Assembly (NCBI GenBank): GCA_022376925.1
Contig: JAIOJX010000032.1
Span: 204,720,939 to 204,784,938, forward strand
Origin: Tragulus kanchil
Taxonomy: Eukaryota > Chordata > Mammalia > Artiodactyla > Tragulidae
Reading direction: 5' to 3'
Length of the DNA stretch: 64,000 nucleotides
Part shown: piece after piece, positions 10,985-23,052 of the stretch
Layout: every line of letters begins with the position of its first letter
Numbering within the stretch: the first letter of the stretch is position 1
Program-made: the position numbers and the translations under genes
The notes under the pieces: generated by a model
Seen by the model: the letters and a program-made list of their open reading frames with translations, nothing else
Told to the model about the DNA's origin: nothing
Databases searched by the model: none

Positions 10985-12361
10985 AATGCAGTCTATTGTT
11001 TGCTCCAGAGAGTATATAGTTTCTCCCTTAACCTCCATCTCCCTCAACTATAAAAGTACTAAGTAATAACTCACCCTTCTATAATACTCCTGTGTACCCA
11101 GGAACTGCAATAAATTCCATACATAGTAACTTATTTAATCTCACAACAACCCCAAGAAGGGGATAAATTATTATCTCCCTTTCACAGGTGAGGAAACTGG
11201 GGTGCAGAGAAGAGAAGCAAACTGCCAAGGTCAAGGAGCCAGGATTCAAAGCTGAGTCCATGCTCTGAATTTTATCTCCCATTTCACAGGTAGAGGTTGA
11301 ACTCAACATGTCCAACTCAGAACTTACCTTCTTATCCCTCAAACTTGCTTTTCTTCCTAGAGTCACAAAGTCATTGGAGACCCCACAAAACTCCTTGTGG
11401 GTCAAGCCTGGGAAACCTGGAAGTGAGCTTGGATTCCTTTCTCTCCCTCACCTCCCACATCCACTCAATCACCAAATCCTGACAGTCCTACCCCCTAATT
11501 ACCTCTTGTTCCCTCTTCATTCCTACCACCACTGCCTGGGTTGAGCCTACACACAAATGAACTAAGCAAATACCAGGTTTTTCGTGATGTGGCCACAGTT
11601 ACCTCTTCTTGACCTATCTGCAGCCCCAACTTTGATGCTACAGTATTAATGTAAATGACATCATATGATGCTCTATAGTTTACATTCCCCACCCTCTCTT
11701 CCCCCAGCCCTGTGCTTCATAGTCCAGCAAAACTAAGTGCATCATTTTCTGAGTCAGTACCTTTACAGTGTGTATCTTCCTGCCTTCTGGAATCCTCTAC
11801 CTGCCACTTGCTCATCTAGCAAATTCCATCCATCTTTGAAGTCCAACTCAGAGGTCACCTTCTGGGAGACCCCTCCCCGCAAGACAGAGTTCATCACTGA
11901 CTCCTTCTCATAACTCCTGCGTGTCTCCTGCTGATTTTCCTTGTTGCAATGTGTGTGTCATGTTCCTGTGTCTTTCTCTGTTTCCATCAGGAACTCCTTG
12001 AAGACAAGACTGTGTCTTCGCATCTAAATCCAGCATTTGATACAGAATAGACACCCAGAAACATTTCACTGAATGAAATGCAGTCTATTGTTTGCTCCAG
12101 AGAGTATATAGTTTCTCCCTTAACCTCCATCTCCCTCAACTATAAAAGTACTAAGTAATAACTCACCCTTCTATAATACTCCTGTGTACCCAGGAACTGC
12201 AATAAACTCCATACATAGTAACTTATTTAATCTCACAACAACCCCAAGAAGGGGATAAATTATTATCTCCCTTTCACAGGTGAGGAAACTGGGGTGCAGA
12301 GAAGAGAAGCAAACTGCCAAGGTCAAGGAGCCAGGATTCAAAGCTGAGTCCATGCTCTGAA
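10205..12361 (+). repeat. Direct tandem duplication 4 (10205-11269 / 11297-12361)
   Basis: Two direct copies of 1065 bases with a 27-base filler at 11270-11296. The filler is a garbled version of the MIR stretch near 11169-11192 (both carry 'atctccc', 'ttcacaggt' and 'gagg'). Only a few substitutions separate the copies. Confidence 0.92.
11105..11275 (-). repeat. MIR SINE, antisense
   Basis: Words such as 'tctcacaacaaccccaagaa', 'ggtgaggaaactggggtgca' and 'gccaaggtcaaggagccagg' give a reversed MIR. Further copies lie at about 12197-12375 and, in part, from 13378. Confidence 0.8.
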
Positions 12362-14459
12362 CCACTCTGCTGTGTTGGATTCAGTTCCTCAAATTCAGAT
12401 AAGCTTAGCATTTTGCTTTGGTAAGTTTAGTGACAATGATAGTCTCATGATTGATTTAAAAGCCTGAAAATGAATCACTGTTTCAGTAGATCTGACCACA
12501 AATTGCTCCCCAAAGTAAACACAGCAGTTTTAAGCCACTGGGGTTTGTATTATTTACCTTTACAATGGAAGTGTGGCCTTTTGCTCCATAGCTTTAGCAG
12601 GATTCCCCCTTCCTAGGGGCTGCTAATGTAACTAATGATCAATCCCGTTGGGTTCTTACTCTTATCGATTGATTAAACCAAACCTCAGCACCATGGCAGT
12701 GTGAGCTGAAAGGTGAAACAGCTTATTTGTTAAGAAGAGCCGATGACCATCAGCCCAGGCAGCCTCCTTGGGACAACGACCATCGTCCTTTCTGCTCTTT
12801 GTCCTCTTGGGCAACTGAATAGTGCTCGAGAAAAGTAAAGGATAGACAGATTAGTCTGTGAATGGGTGTGTGGCGCCACTGAAATGAATTGCATTACAGC
12901 TAAACCTGTTTGTTTCTGTTGCGTTCACTTGTGTGCAAAGTGGAACTCTATCCAGTCAGCACCCTTCAGGGACTTTGAACTCATTCATCAGGAGTCAATA
13001 CACTTGATTCCCATCTACTTTTGCTCAGGTCTGGGCACGTTCCTATAAATGGTGATTGTGATAATGATATTGATATTGGTAATGTCTGTGAGAGCAGCTA
13101 ACCCTATTCTTCAGTTCTCATGAAGACTAAATTGTTAAGTTTTGTAATTTATGACACCAAATGATAGGATCCAATGAACTCAAATGGATTTGTGTGATAG
13201 TCTGAGAATTTTATATCACTGAGAATGAGAAACATAGTTTTGTTATTTCTTTGAAGATGACGATACTTACATTTACACATGTATTTATTCTTCATTTGCT
13301 ACTGAAACAAAACTCCCAATTTTTAATTAGTCTAGAAGTGTCACTGAGGTGCAGTATACTTGTATTTTGGTACCCTTGAGAAGAGAAGCAAACTGCCAAG
13401 GTCAAGGAGCCAGGATTCAAAGCTGAGTCCATGCTCTGAACCACTCTGCTGTGTTGGATTCAGTTCCTCAAATTCAGATAAGCTTAGCATTTTGCTTTGG
13501 TAAGTTTAGTGACAATGATAGTCTCATGATTGATTTAAAAGCCTGAAAATGAATCACTGTTTCAGTAGATCTGACCACAAATTGCTCCCCAAAGTAAACA
13601 CAGCAGTTTTAAGCCACTGGGGTTTGTATTATTTACCTTTACAATGGAAGTGTGGCCTTTTGCTCCATAGCTTTAGCAGGATTCCCCCTTCCTAGGGGCT
13701 GCTAATGTAACTAATGATCAATCCCGTTGGGTTCTTACTCTTATCGATTGATTAAACCAAACCTCAGCACCATGGCAGTGTGAGCTGAAAGGTGAAACAG
13801 CTTATTTGTTAAGAAGAGCCGATGACCATCAGCCCAGGCAGCCTCCTTGGGACAACGACCATCGTCCTTTCTGCTCTTTGTCCTCTTGGGCAACTGAATA
13901 GTGCTCGAGAAAAGTAAAGGATAGACAGATTAGTCTGTGAATGGGTGTGTGGCGCCACTGAAATGAATTGCATTACAGCTAAACCTGTTTGTTTCTGTTG
14001 CGTTCACTTGTGTGCAAAGTGGAACTCTATCCAGTCAGCACCCTTCAGGGACTTTGAACTCATTCATCAGGAGTCAATACACTTGATTCCCATCTACTTT
14101 TGCTCAGGTCTGGGCACGTTCCTATAAATGGTGATTGTGATAATGATATTGATATTGGTAATGTCTGTGAGAGCAGCTAACCCTATTCTTCAGTTCTCAT
14201 GAAGACTAAATTGTTAAGTTTTGTAATTTATGACACCAAATGATAGGATCCAATGAACTCAAATGGATTTGTGTGATAGTCTGAGAATTTTATATCACTG
14301 AGAATGAGAAACATAGTTTTGTTATTTCTTTGAAGATGACGATACTTACATTTACACATGTATTTATTCTTCATTTGCTACTGAAACAAAACTCCCAATT
14401 TTTAATTAGTCTAGAAGTGTCACTGAGGTGCAGTATACTTGTATTTTGGTACCCCTTGA
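12299..14459 (+). repeat. Direct tandem duplication 5 (12299-13377 / 13378-14459)
   Basis: Two copies of about 1.08 kb. The first 60-odd bases overlap the end of duplication 4. The rest (about 12380-13370) is unique, non-repetitive DNA with no open frame worth reporting, and could hold conserved non-coding sequence. The two copies differ mainly by one C in the final 'ggtaccc' run. Confidence 0.92.
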
Positions 14460-14659
14460 CATTCCTTCCCAAGACAGCTAGTTCCTCATCTTAATATTGT
14501 ATAACTCTTGACAAGAATTTTCTTTTTTTTTTAAACAAGGAGGCATACTCCTTCACTCTGAAAGAAATCTATGACAAACACAGCTGATCGTCACTGTTAA
14601 ATTCTACTTATGTCTCTTTAGGCATTTTTGTAAATTTTATCTGCCTTCATTCATTTATC

Positions 14660-15135
14660 CATCTTCATTCATTTAACAATGAACCGCCGATAGACCTTGG
14701 AGATAGAGAGGTAGGTGATCAAGACAGGTAAGACCCCTGCTCACATGGAACTTATGGGCAGTGGTGAAGGGTATAAATGTGTTTCTTTTTTTTTTTAAAG
14801 AGGAGAAAAAACATAAATAAGGTATTACAGAGAATGATACGGTCTGTGAAAAAGCAAAGCTGAATAATGGGACAGAGAGTCATGAAGCAGAAATGTGTGC
14901 AGAAGTTATTCTAGATGGAACGACTTAGGAAGGTTTCTTGGAGGGGGCGTTCTTTGAGCTGAGTCTTGACTGACAGGAAGGAGCCAGCCTGGGAAAAGAG
15001 TCCCCAGCAGAGGGACAGCAAGTGTAAAGGCCCTGCAGCAGGGACTCGCGCTATGTGTCTGGGATGGACAGAAGGCCAGTGAGCCAAGTGCTTGCAGCGA
15101 AGAGGACAGGAAATGACCCCGGAGAGGAGTCAAGA
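14660..15135 (-). repeat. L2 LINE 3' region, antisense
   Basis: The reverse of L2, recognisable by 'cctgctcacatggaactta', 'ctttgagctgagtcttgac', 'cagcaagtgtaaaggccctg' and 'agaaggccagtgagcc'. A T run interrupts it near 14786. Confidence 0.7.
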
Positions 15136-15227
15136 GTCATCTCTTTAATGTTTGTAGCAAAACAACAACTTAAAACACTCTGATAGTCAGCATTCGAGTA
15201 ATGTCCATCCATATCTCATTTATACAA

Positions 15228-15514
15228 TTTTATTTATTTATTTATTTATTTGTTTATTTTTGGCTGCACTGGGTCTCCACTGATGTGTGTGGGCTTTCTC
15301 TATTTGCAAAGAGTTGCGGCTACTCTAAGTGTTGTGTGAGGGTTTCTCATTGTGGTAACTTCTTGTGGAGCATGGACTCTAGGATGCGGGCTTTAGGAGT
15401 TGTAGAGTGGTGGTTTAGTTGCCTCCTGGCATGTGGAACCTTCCTGGACCAGGGAACCCATGTACCCTGCATTGGCAGGCAGATTTTTAACCACTGGACC
15501 ACCAGGGAAGTCCC
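15228..15514 (-). mobile_element. CHR-type tRNA-derived SINE, antisense
   Basis: Read on the minus strand it starts at 'gggacttccctggtggtcca' and ends in an 'aaataaataaat' tail at the left edge (the 'tttatttattta' run). Confidence 0.85.
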
Positions 15515-15533
15515 TCATTATTATTATTATTTT

Positions 15534-17703
15534 GGGTTTTTGTTTTTGAGGAATTTAATTGTTCTGTGTTTGGAAGAAGTCAAACACACAGTTTAAAATT
15601 GGAACTTTGTTTTCTTTTTTTTCACTTAAAAAACATCAAAACTTCAGTTGATTTCCTTAGAGTAACCGTCTTCAAACTTACCTTTCCTCTGTCTCTACTT
15701 TGTCCATTAATTAGAGATAGCATAATTGATTTACTTACATTCACACACAGAAAGTTGCTGTTGATACAAAAATTACTGTCATTACAACAAATTGTTAATT
15801 TTAATTTTGATAATTACTCAAGGTGCAGGGATGTGCAGAAATTATGCAGAATCTACAATCCACCATTATATAAAGATAATTTTTTTTCCTTCTACCGTTC
15901 TTCCATCTAAACTTAATTTAGGACTGGAGGCACATGACAGTGCATTCTCTTTGAAGTTGAAGTGGCAAAAGTAATCCAGGGGAGGCAATGGAGGAATTCC
16001 AGGAGCCAAAGATGGAAATGGGGTGTGTTTGAAGCCAGAAGCAAAAGTTATAAAATCCTCACTGCTTAATAGTGTAACAGGACCTAGAATAGGAGGATTT
16101 AAAGAGTATGTGTGGAATATAGTTCTACTTATGGAAATAGTGCAGAACTTATTCATCTATCCACCCAGCAAGTATTCGTTAACCCTGTACTATATTTCTT
16201 AACATTTTACTCTGTGCCTGGTGGGCTTCCCAGATGGTACAGGGGTAAAGAATCCACCTGCCAGTGTGGATTGTCTCTTGAGGAGACTCAAGAGACTGGG
16301 TTCGATCCCTGTGTTGGAAAGATCTCCTGGAGTTGGGAATGGCAGTTCTCTCCAATATTCTTGCCTGAGAAATCCCATAGAGAGGAGCCTGGTGGCTACA
16401 GTCTATGAGTCACAAAAAGTCAGACAGGGATGAGCACGCATGCATGTGCCAGACAGTGAACCTTGGATCTGGTGATCCATTGATGAGCAAATTAGACATT
16501 CTCCTTGTAAGAAAACAAGTCCTTCCAATCCTTAGTCCCATCCCTTGCTGCACAAGCACTGTTTGTATCAGTGAACAATGGTGCCCTGAAATAGTCATTT
16601 TGTTGAGACCAGTGTAGCGGGTTTTTGTTTTTGAGGAATTTAATTGTTCTGTGTTTGGAAGAAGTCAAACACACAGTTTAAAATTGGAACTTTGTTTTCT
16701 TTTTTTTCACTTAAAAAACATCAAAACTTCAGTTGATTTCCTTAGAGTAACCGTCTTCAAACTTACCTTTCCTCTGTCTCTACTTTGTCCATTAATTAGA
16801 GATAGCATAATTGATTTACTTACATTCACACACAGAAAGTTGCTGCTGATACAAAAATTACTGTCATTACAACAAATTGTTAATTTTAATTTTGATAATT
16901 ACTCAAGGTGCAGGGATGTGCAGAAATTATGCAGAATCTACAATCCACCATTATATAAAGATAATTTTTTTTCCTTCTACCGTTCTTCCATCTAAACTTA
17001 ATTTAGGACTGGAGGCACATGACAGTGCATTCTCTTTGAAGTTGAAGTGGCAAAAGTAATCCAGGGGAGGCAATGGAGGAATTCCAGGAGCCAAAGATGG
17101 AAATGGGGTGTGTTTGAAGCCAGAAGCAAAAGTTATAAAATCCTCACTGCTTAATAGTGTAACAGGACCTAGAATAGGAGGATTTAAAGAGTATGTGTGG
17201 AATATAGTTCTACTTATGGAAATAGTGCAGAACTTATTCATCTATCCACCCAGCAAGTATTCGTTAACCCTGTACTATATTTCTTAACATTTTACTCTGT
17301 GCCTGGTGGGCTTCCCAGATGGTACAGGGGTAAAGAATCCACCTGCCAGTGTGGATTGTCTCTTGAGGAGACTCAAGAGACTGGGTTCGATCCCTGTGTT
17401 GGAAAGATCTCCTGGAGTTGGGAATGGCAGTTCTCTCCAATATTCTTGCCTGAGAAATCCCATAGAGAGAGGAGCCTGGTGGCTACAGTCTATGAGTCAC
17501 AAAAAGTCAGACAGGGATGAGCACGCATGCATGTGCCAGACAGTGAACCTTGGATCTGGTGATCCATTGATGAGCAAATTAGACATTCTCCTTGTAAGAA
17601 AACAAGTCCTTCCAATCCTTAGTCCCATCCCTTGCTGCACAAGCACTGTTTGTATCAGTGAACAATGGTGCCCTGAAATAGTCATTTTGTTGAGACCAGT
17701 GTA
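15534..17703 (+). repeat. Direct tandem duplication 6 (15534-16616 / 16619-17703)
   Basis: Two copies of about 1.084 kb joined through a 2-base filler. Contents are about 680 bases of AT-rich unique DNA, a Bov-tA SINE and a short unique end. The copies differ at the SINE by an extra 'ag' and at one T/C site. Confidence 0.93.
16223..16432 (+). mobile_element. Bov-tA SINE
   Basis: Typical ruminant Bov-tA: 'gggcttcccagatggtacag' head, tRNA-like 'gggttcgatccctg', then 'ctccaatattcttgcctgag' and an 'agtcagacaggg' end. Duplicated at 17308-17519. Confidence 0.9.
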
Positions 17704-19911
17704 CGGCCATATGGTATGGGCAGGGATCAAGTAAGCTCTGAGTCTTTCCCAGAAGGAAGCTAACACTCCGAGTGTCCCTCATTCTTGGGAGTTGTTGAAT
17801 CATGAGTCAGGAAAAGAGGATGTGGAAGGGGCCCTTTAGCTAGAAAGAAATTCTTTTCATCTCTTGATCCCATGAGAATGGTGAGCAGAGAGCTTACCGG
17901 GATGTCAATACTATGGCAGATCCTATAGGTCCTCTGAGAAGCCCTGTAGAGAAATTCTCTGTAGGAAAGGCCTTCTCCTGGACTTCAGTGCAGGCTTGTT
18001 GATGGAGTAGCCTGGCCTCGGCTGAGCTATGGTGAACTAGAGGAAGGGTCTGCATCCGGGCCAAGGCCAGTGCTGTCAAACAGAAAGCTCAGCACGCTGT
18101 CTCTAATCAGCATGGGGCTGACAGAGGCCATTAGTCAGGTCTCCAGGAGTTCGGTGTTCAGGGTTAGAGGGTCAGCCTCCCTTACCATCTGAGCAATCTC
18201 CTTCCATGCGTTATTATTACTGTACATGTAGGAGGGTCGGTTGGTTTCCTTCAGACCTCTTCTTATGACTTCAGATCTGGGTGTTATAGTAATTCTGTGT
18301 TTAGTGTGAGAGTTGGACTGAAAAGAAGACTGAGTGCCAAAGAATTGATTTTTTTCAAATCGTGGTGCTGGAGAAGATGCTTGAGAATCCCCTGGGCTGC
18401 AAGGAGATCAAACCAGTCAATCTTAAAGGAAATCGACCCTGAGTATTCATTAGAAGGACTGATGCTGAAGCTGAAACTCCCAAACTTTGACCACCTGATG
18501 TGAAGAGCAGCCCCACTGGAAAAGACTGATGCTGGGAAAGACCGAAACCAAAAGAAGACAGCAGCAGAGGATGAAATGGTTAGTTAGCACCTCTGACTCA
18601 ATGGACATGAACTTGAGCAAACTCCGGGAGATAGTGAAGGACAAAGGAGACTGGAGTGCCACAGGTCCATGCGGTCGCAGAGTCAGACACAACTTGTGGA
18701 CTGAACAACAACAAATGCTGCAAAAAATGTAGGATCTGGTGATCCATTGATGAGCAAATTAGACATTCTCCTTGTAAGAAAACAAGTCCTTCCAATCCTT
18801 AGTCCCATCCCTTGCTGCACAAGCACTGTTTGTATCAGTGAACAATGGTGCCCTGAAATAGTCATTTTGTTGAGACCAGTGTACGGCCATATGGTATGGG
18901 CAGGGATCAAGTAAGCTCTGAGTCTTTCCCAGAAGGAAGCTAACACTCCGAGTGTCCCTCATTCTTGGGAGTTGTTGAATCATGAGTCAGGAAAAGAGGA
19001 TGTGGAAGGGGCCCTTTAGCTAGAAAGAAATTCTTTTCATCTCTTGATCCCATGAGAATGGTGAGCAGAGAGCTTACCGGGATGTCAATACTATGGCAGA
19101 TCCTATAGGTCCTCTGAGAAGCCCTGTAGAGAAATTCTCTGTAGGAAAGGCCTTCTCCTGGACTTCAGTGCAGGCTTGTTGATGGAGTAGCCTGGCCTCG
19201 GCTGAGCTATGGTGAACTAGAGGAAGGGTCTGCATCCGGGCCAAGGCCAGTGCTGTCAAACAGAAAGCTCAGCACGCTGTCTCTAATCAGCATGGGGCTG
19301 ACAGAGGCCATTAGTCAGGTCTCCAGGAGTTCGGTGTTCAGGGTTAGAGGGTCAGCCTCCCTTACCATCTGAGCAATCTCCTTCCATGCGTTATTATTAC
19401 TGTACATGTAGGAGGGTCGGTTGGTTTCCTTCAGACCTCTTCTTATGACTTCAGATCTGGGTGTTATAGTAATTCTGTGTTTAGTGTGAGAGTTGGACTG
19501 AAAAGAAGACTGAGTGCCAAAGAATTGATTTTTTTCAAATCGTGGTGCTGGAGAAGATGCTTGAGAATCCCCTGGGCTGCAAGGAGATCAAACCAGTCAA
19601 TCTTAAAGGAAATCGACCCTGAGTATTCATTAGAAGGACTGATGCTGAAGCTGAAACTCCCAAACTTTGACCACCTGATGTGAAGAGCAGCCCCACTGGA
19701 AAAGACTGATGCTGGGAAAGACCGAAACCAAAAGAAGACAGCAGCAGAGGATGAAATGGTTAGTTAGCACCTCTGACTCAATGGACATGAACTTGAGCAA
19801 ACTCCGGGAGATAGTGAAGGACAAAGGAGACTGGAGTGCCACAGGTCCATGCGGTCGCAGAGTCAGACACAACTTGTGGACTGAACAACAACAAATGCTG
19901 CAAAAAATGTA
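17552..19911 (+). repeat. Direct tandem duplication 7 (17552-18731 / 18732-19911)
   Basis: Two abutting copies of 1180 bases each, the longest unit in the window, with no difference noticed. Contents are unique DNA (including an AP-1-like TGAGTCA near 17805) and a BovB fragment. The break lies inside the BovB 3' tail, a few bases after 'aaatgctgcaaaaaatgt'. Confidence 0.93.
18350..18716 (+). mobile_element. BovB (RTE) LINE, C-terminal reverse-transcriptase fragment
   Basis: Two short frames, broken by a stop after residues FDHLM, translate to the BovB ORF end: NQSILKEIDPEYSLEGLMLK, then a 'MLGK' segment and SMDMNLSKLREIVKD. The element is 5'-truncated and non-functional: a stop, frame changes and no catalytic part. 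BovB is known for horizontal transfer between vertebrates, but this copy is an ordinary ruminant fossil. Its duplicate is at 19530-19896. Confidence 0.88.
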
Positions 19912-20600
19912 CCCTTTGAACAGCAAACAAGAAGTCGAAGGCCATTTTCAATATTGCCCAACAGGCAAAAATAATATGCAAGTGATGTATGAGAGAGGAG
20001 TGCTCTTAAGAGCCTAAAACAAGTTGCTTTCAAGTGTCAAGTGTTATGTGAGGAGCAGGGAGATCATAGGTGAGAACACCACCCTCAACAGAACTGTCAT
20101 TTTGATTCTCTCTCTTTTTTTTTTTTGGAACTGTTATTTTAAATTACAACTTTCAAATTGACTGAGTATGACATCCCATGGCCACCCAGTGATTTTCATT
20201 ATCACCAGAGCGTTAGAAGGCTGACCTCAAAGCTTCTCTTCCCCCTTGGTGCAAACCTGGTGTCCGCTTGCTAGTAGAGAGAAGAGGAAAGCGCCACCTC
20301 CTTTCTTTGTGGCTGGAACCTGTGCGTGTCAGCGCCCCATTACCAGAGGTGTCCCAGACAAAGGTCATGTTCTTCATTAAGATGATAAAGTTTCTAAGTT
20401 AAAGCTCATTCAGTCATGTTTACTTCTCCTTCTCGAGCTATTATGTAACTTTTTATTTACCGAATGATCAACCATTGTTTGCACTGTGTAAGATCTCTTT
20501 CAAAGTCTCAGAGCCAGACTTTTCTTCTCTCAGTGTAAACTGAATGTCAGGCATACATTAAAGAAACTTCAGAAATTACAATGCACTGATTACTGAAGGG
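19912..20600. other. Unique non-coding stretch
   Basis: No gene or transposon is recognised. A T run lies near 20110-20125. The composition is mixed, without CpG enrichment. Confidence 0.5.
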
Positions 20601-20602
20601 TA

Positions 20603-20811
20603 GGCTTCCCAGGTGGCACAGTGGTAAAGAATCTGCCTGCCTGTAAAGGAGACAAAAGAAATTCTGATTCCATCCCAGGGACTGAAAGATCCCCTGGAGA
20701 AGGGCATGGCAACCCACTCCAGTATTCTTGCCTGGAGAGTCCCATGGACAGAGGAGCCTGGCGTGTTACAGTCCACAGGTCACAAAGAGTCCAACACAAC
20801 TGAGCAGCCAA
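20603..20811 (+). mobile_element. Bov-tA SINE
   Basis: Near full-length Bov-tA with head 'ggcttcccaggtggcacagt', middle 'ctccagtattcttgcctgga' and end 'gtccaacacaactgagcagc'. It leads straight into a dinucleotide repeat, a common arrangement for ruminant microsatellites. Confidence 0.92.
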
Positions 20812-20824
20812 GCGTGTGTGTGTG

Positions 20825-20856
<32 letters not shown>
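20812..20856 (+). repeat. GT/CA microsatellite after Bov-tA
   Basis: A short 'gtgtgtgtgtgc' tract followed by a run of about 14 CA units. It is likely length-polymorphic. Confidence 0.9.
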
Positions 20857-20858
<2 letters not shown>

Positions 20859-21502
20859 GATAGGAAGAGAACCCTCCTTTCTTTCCGAGAGTAAAAAATA
20901 CAAAGAATACAACTAAGTGTGTGTCTGTTAGAGTTAAGGACTGAAAAGCTGTGGGTTTGGTTTTTGTTTTGTTTTGTTTCCAACCAGGTGAAAACTTTTT
21001 TAAAAAGCCAAGTCCTAAGACGCAGTTCAGCCAAGTAGGGTAATGAGTGAAAAGTTAAGATTCTGATTCCAGTCATGGACTATTGAGAAAGCATCGTTCT
21101 AACCATTCAATTTCCTCTCCTTTAAGGCGGGAGTAACCTTCACATGATTTTGTGGCAATAAAAAGTTAGAGTGTTTCATGCAAAGCTTGTTTGTGCAAAG
21201 GATTCCTAGAAGATCAAGACATTGAAGTTTAGCATTAGCACAGTTAGATTTAAATATCCCTCCCTTTGACTTTCAAGACAGAAACAGAAGCAGGAAGATG
21301 TGTTCCCACAGAATCTATTGCAAAGCAGTTTCCCATTCCCAGAACCTGCAAGGGGAGACGCAGCACCACAAGGTGAAGACACGTGTTTGTACCATTTATC
21401 AAACTTGCTTTGATAAGGGATCAAACAGAGGGGTGTGTCTCTTCCAAGAGCTACCCTTCTTGATCAACTGATCTCTGATAATGCCTTCCAGAAACTTACA
21501 AA
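20857..21502. other. Non-coding stretch just beyond the FOS 3' end
   Basis: Unique sequence with a G/T-rich run near 20953-20980. No coding or transposon signal is recognised. This is the region a read-through FOS transcript would enter. Confidence 0.5.
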
Positions 21503-21514
21503 ACTTCCAGAATG

Positions 21515-21860
21515 GGGCTTCCCTGGTAGTCCAGTGGGTAAAGACACACCGCCTTGCAGTGCAAGGGGCGCTGGTTCGATCACTGGCCTGGGAAGATTCC
21601 ACGTGCCGCGGAGCGGCTGGACCAATGTGTCCAATTACCGAGCCGGAGCTCTGGAACGCATGCGCCCAGAGCCGGCGCTCTGCAACAACAGAGGCCACCG
21701 GAATGGGAGGCCCACACAGGCCAAAGAACGAAGATGGATGAAAAGAGAGAAATGAAAGACCAATAGGAGTGGCCTACCCACCCTCCTCCCTCCCCAACCC
21801 ACGCCCCGCTCCCCCACAAAAGACACAGCACAGCCAAATAAATAAATGTTTAAAAAAAAA
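21515..21860 (+). mobile_element. CHR-type SINE with C-rich 3' extension and target-site duplication
   Basis: Box B word 'ggttcgatcactgg' and the family's 'gagccggagctctgg' segment are present. After 'ccaaagaacgaagatggatg' it carries about 80 bases of C-rich sequence, then 'aaataaataaat' and an A run. The 12-base word 'acttccagaatg' flanks it on both sides (21503-21514 and 21861-21872), showing insertion by target-primed reverse transcription. It sits only about 30 bases beyond the expected FOS cleavage site. Confidence 0.9.
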
Positions 21861-21910
21861 ACTTCCAGAATGAAAAGTGCACAGGGTAGATCGCATTCAA
21901 CTCAAATGCT

Positions 21911-21916
21911 TTTATT
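21911..21916 (-). terminator. FOS: FOS polyadenylation signal
   Basis: Minus-strand AATAAA in the context 'tcaataaaagcatttgag', matching the known 3' end of mammalian FOS mRNA. Cleavage is expected 10-25 bases further left, near 21890. This copy keeps its natural downstream flank; its duplicate at 23060-23065 is followed by exon 4 sequence instead. Confidence 0.85.
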
Positions 21917-22695
21917 GACAATGTCTTTGAACAATAAGCAAACAATGCTTAAATTTTTCATTCAAGTTCACTTTCCACATGTCAAAAGACCTCAAGGTAG
22001 AAAAAAATAAAATAAAAATATAAATATCTGAGAATCCATCTTAATAAATAAATTAAAAACACAATAAAACGTTTTCATGGAAAACTGTTAATGTCAGAAC
22101 ATTCAGACCACCTCAACAATGCATGATCAGTAACATTACAATGAACATTGATGTTGAAGGAAAACTACAGTACATGGATATAGCTATTTATTTCTATCTA
22201 CTAGAAAATAAAGTCATTATCTTTTCTTAATTTAATATTGGTCATTGCTAATCAGAACACACTATTGCCAGGAACACAGTAGTTATTGTTAAAATCAGCT
22301 GCACTAGATACAATTTGAAAATATCCAGCACCAGGTTAATTCCAATAACGAACCCAATAGATTAGTTAATGCTATGAGAAGACTAAAGAGAAAGAGAAAA
22401 GAGACACAGACCCAGGCCTGGCTCAACATGCTACTAACTACCAGCTCTCAGATGTGTCACTGGGAACAATACACACTCCATGCGTTTTTGCTACATCTCC
22501 AGAAGAGGTAAGGACTTGAGTCCACACGTGGATGCTTGCAAGTCCTTGAGGCCCGCAGCCTGGTGTGTTTCACGCACAGATAAGGTCCTCCCTAGGTCTA
22601 TGGGAACCCTCGAGGGAAGACGTGTTTCTCCTCTCTGTAAAGTGCCGACCCAGGCAGTGGCACGTGCATGCCCTCTGCCTCCCCTCTCTGCCTGC

Positions 22696-23052
22696 TCACA
22701 GGGCCAGCAGCGTGGGTGAGCTGAGCGAGTCAGAGGAAGGCTCGTTGCTGCTGCTGCCCTTGCGGTGGGCAGCTGCACAGCTGGGGAAGGAATCAGCCTC
22801 AGGGTAGGTGAAGACGAAGGAAGACGTGTAAGTAGTGCAGCTGGGAGTACAGGTGACCACCGGGGTGCACAGGGGCTCCAGCTCTGTGGCCATGGGCCCC
22901 ATCCCCAGGGAGCCACCATGCAGGGGCTCCCAGTCTGCTGCATAGAAGGAACCAGACAGGTCCATGTCTGGCACAGAGCGGGCGGTCTCAGAGCCACTGG
23001 GCCTGGATGATGCGGGGAACATGAAGTCATCAAAGGGCTCGGCCTTCAGCTC
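22696..23052 (-). pseudogene. FOS: Duplicated 3' part of FOS exon 4
   Basis: Encodes the last ~118 residues of c-Fos (from [10 protein letters not shown] to the C-terminal SSPTLLAL and stop), identical to the same part of the complete gene just upstream. Translation is cut at its 5' side by the join to 3' UTR sequence, so there is no start codon, splice acceptor or bZIP. It lies in the would-be 3' UTR of the complete copy. It is most likely an assembly duplicate; if real it would be an untranslated fragment. Confidence 0.85.
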
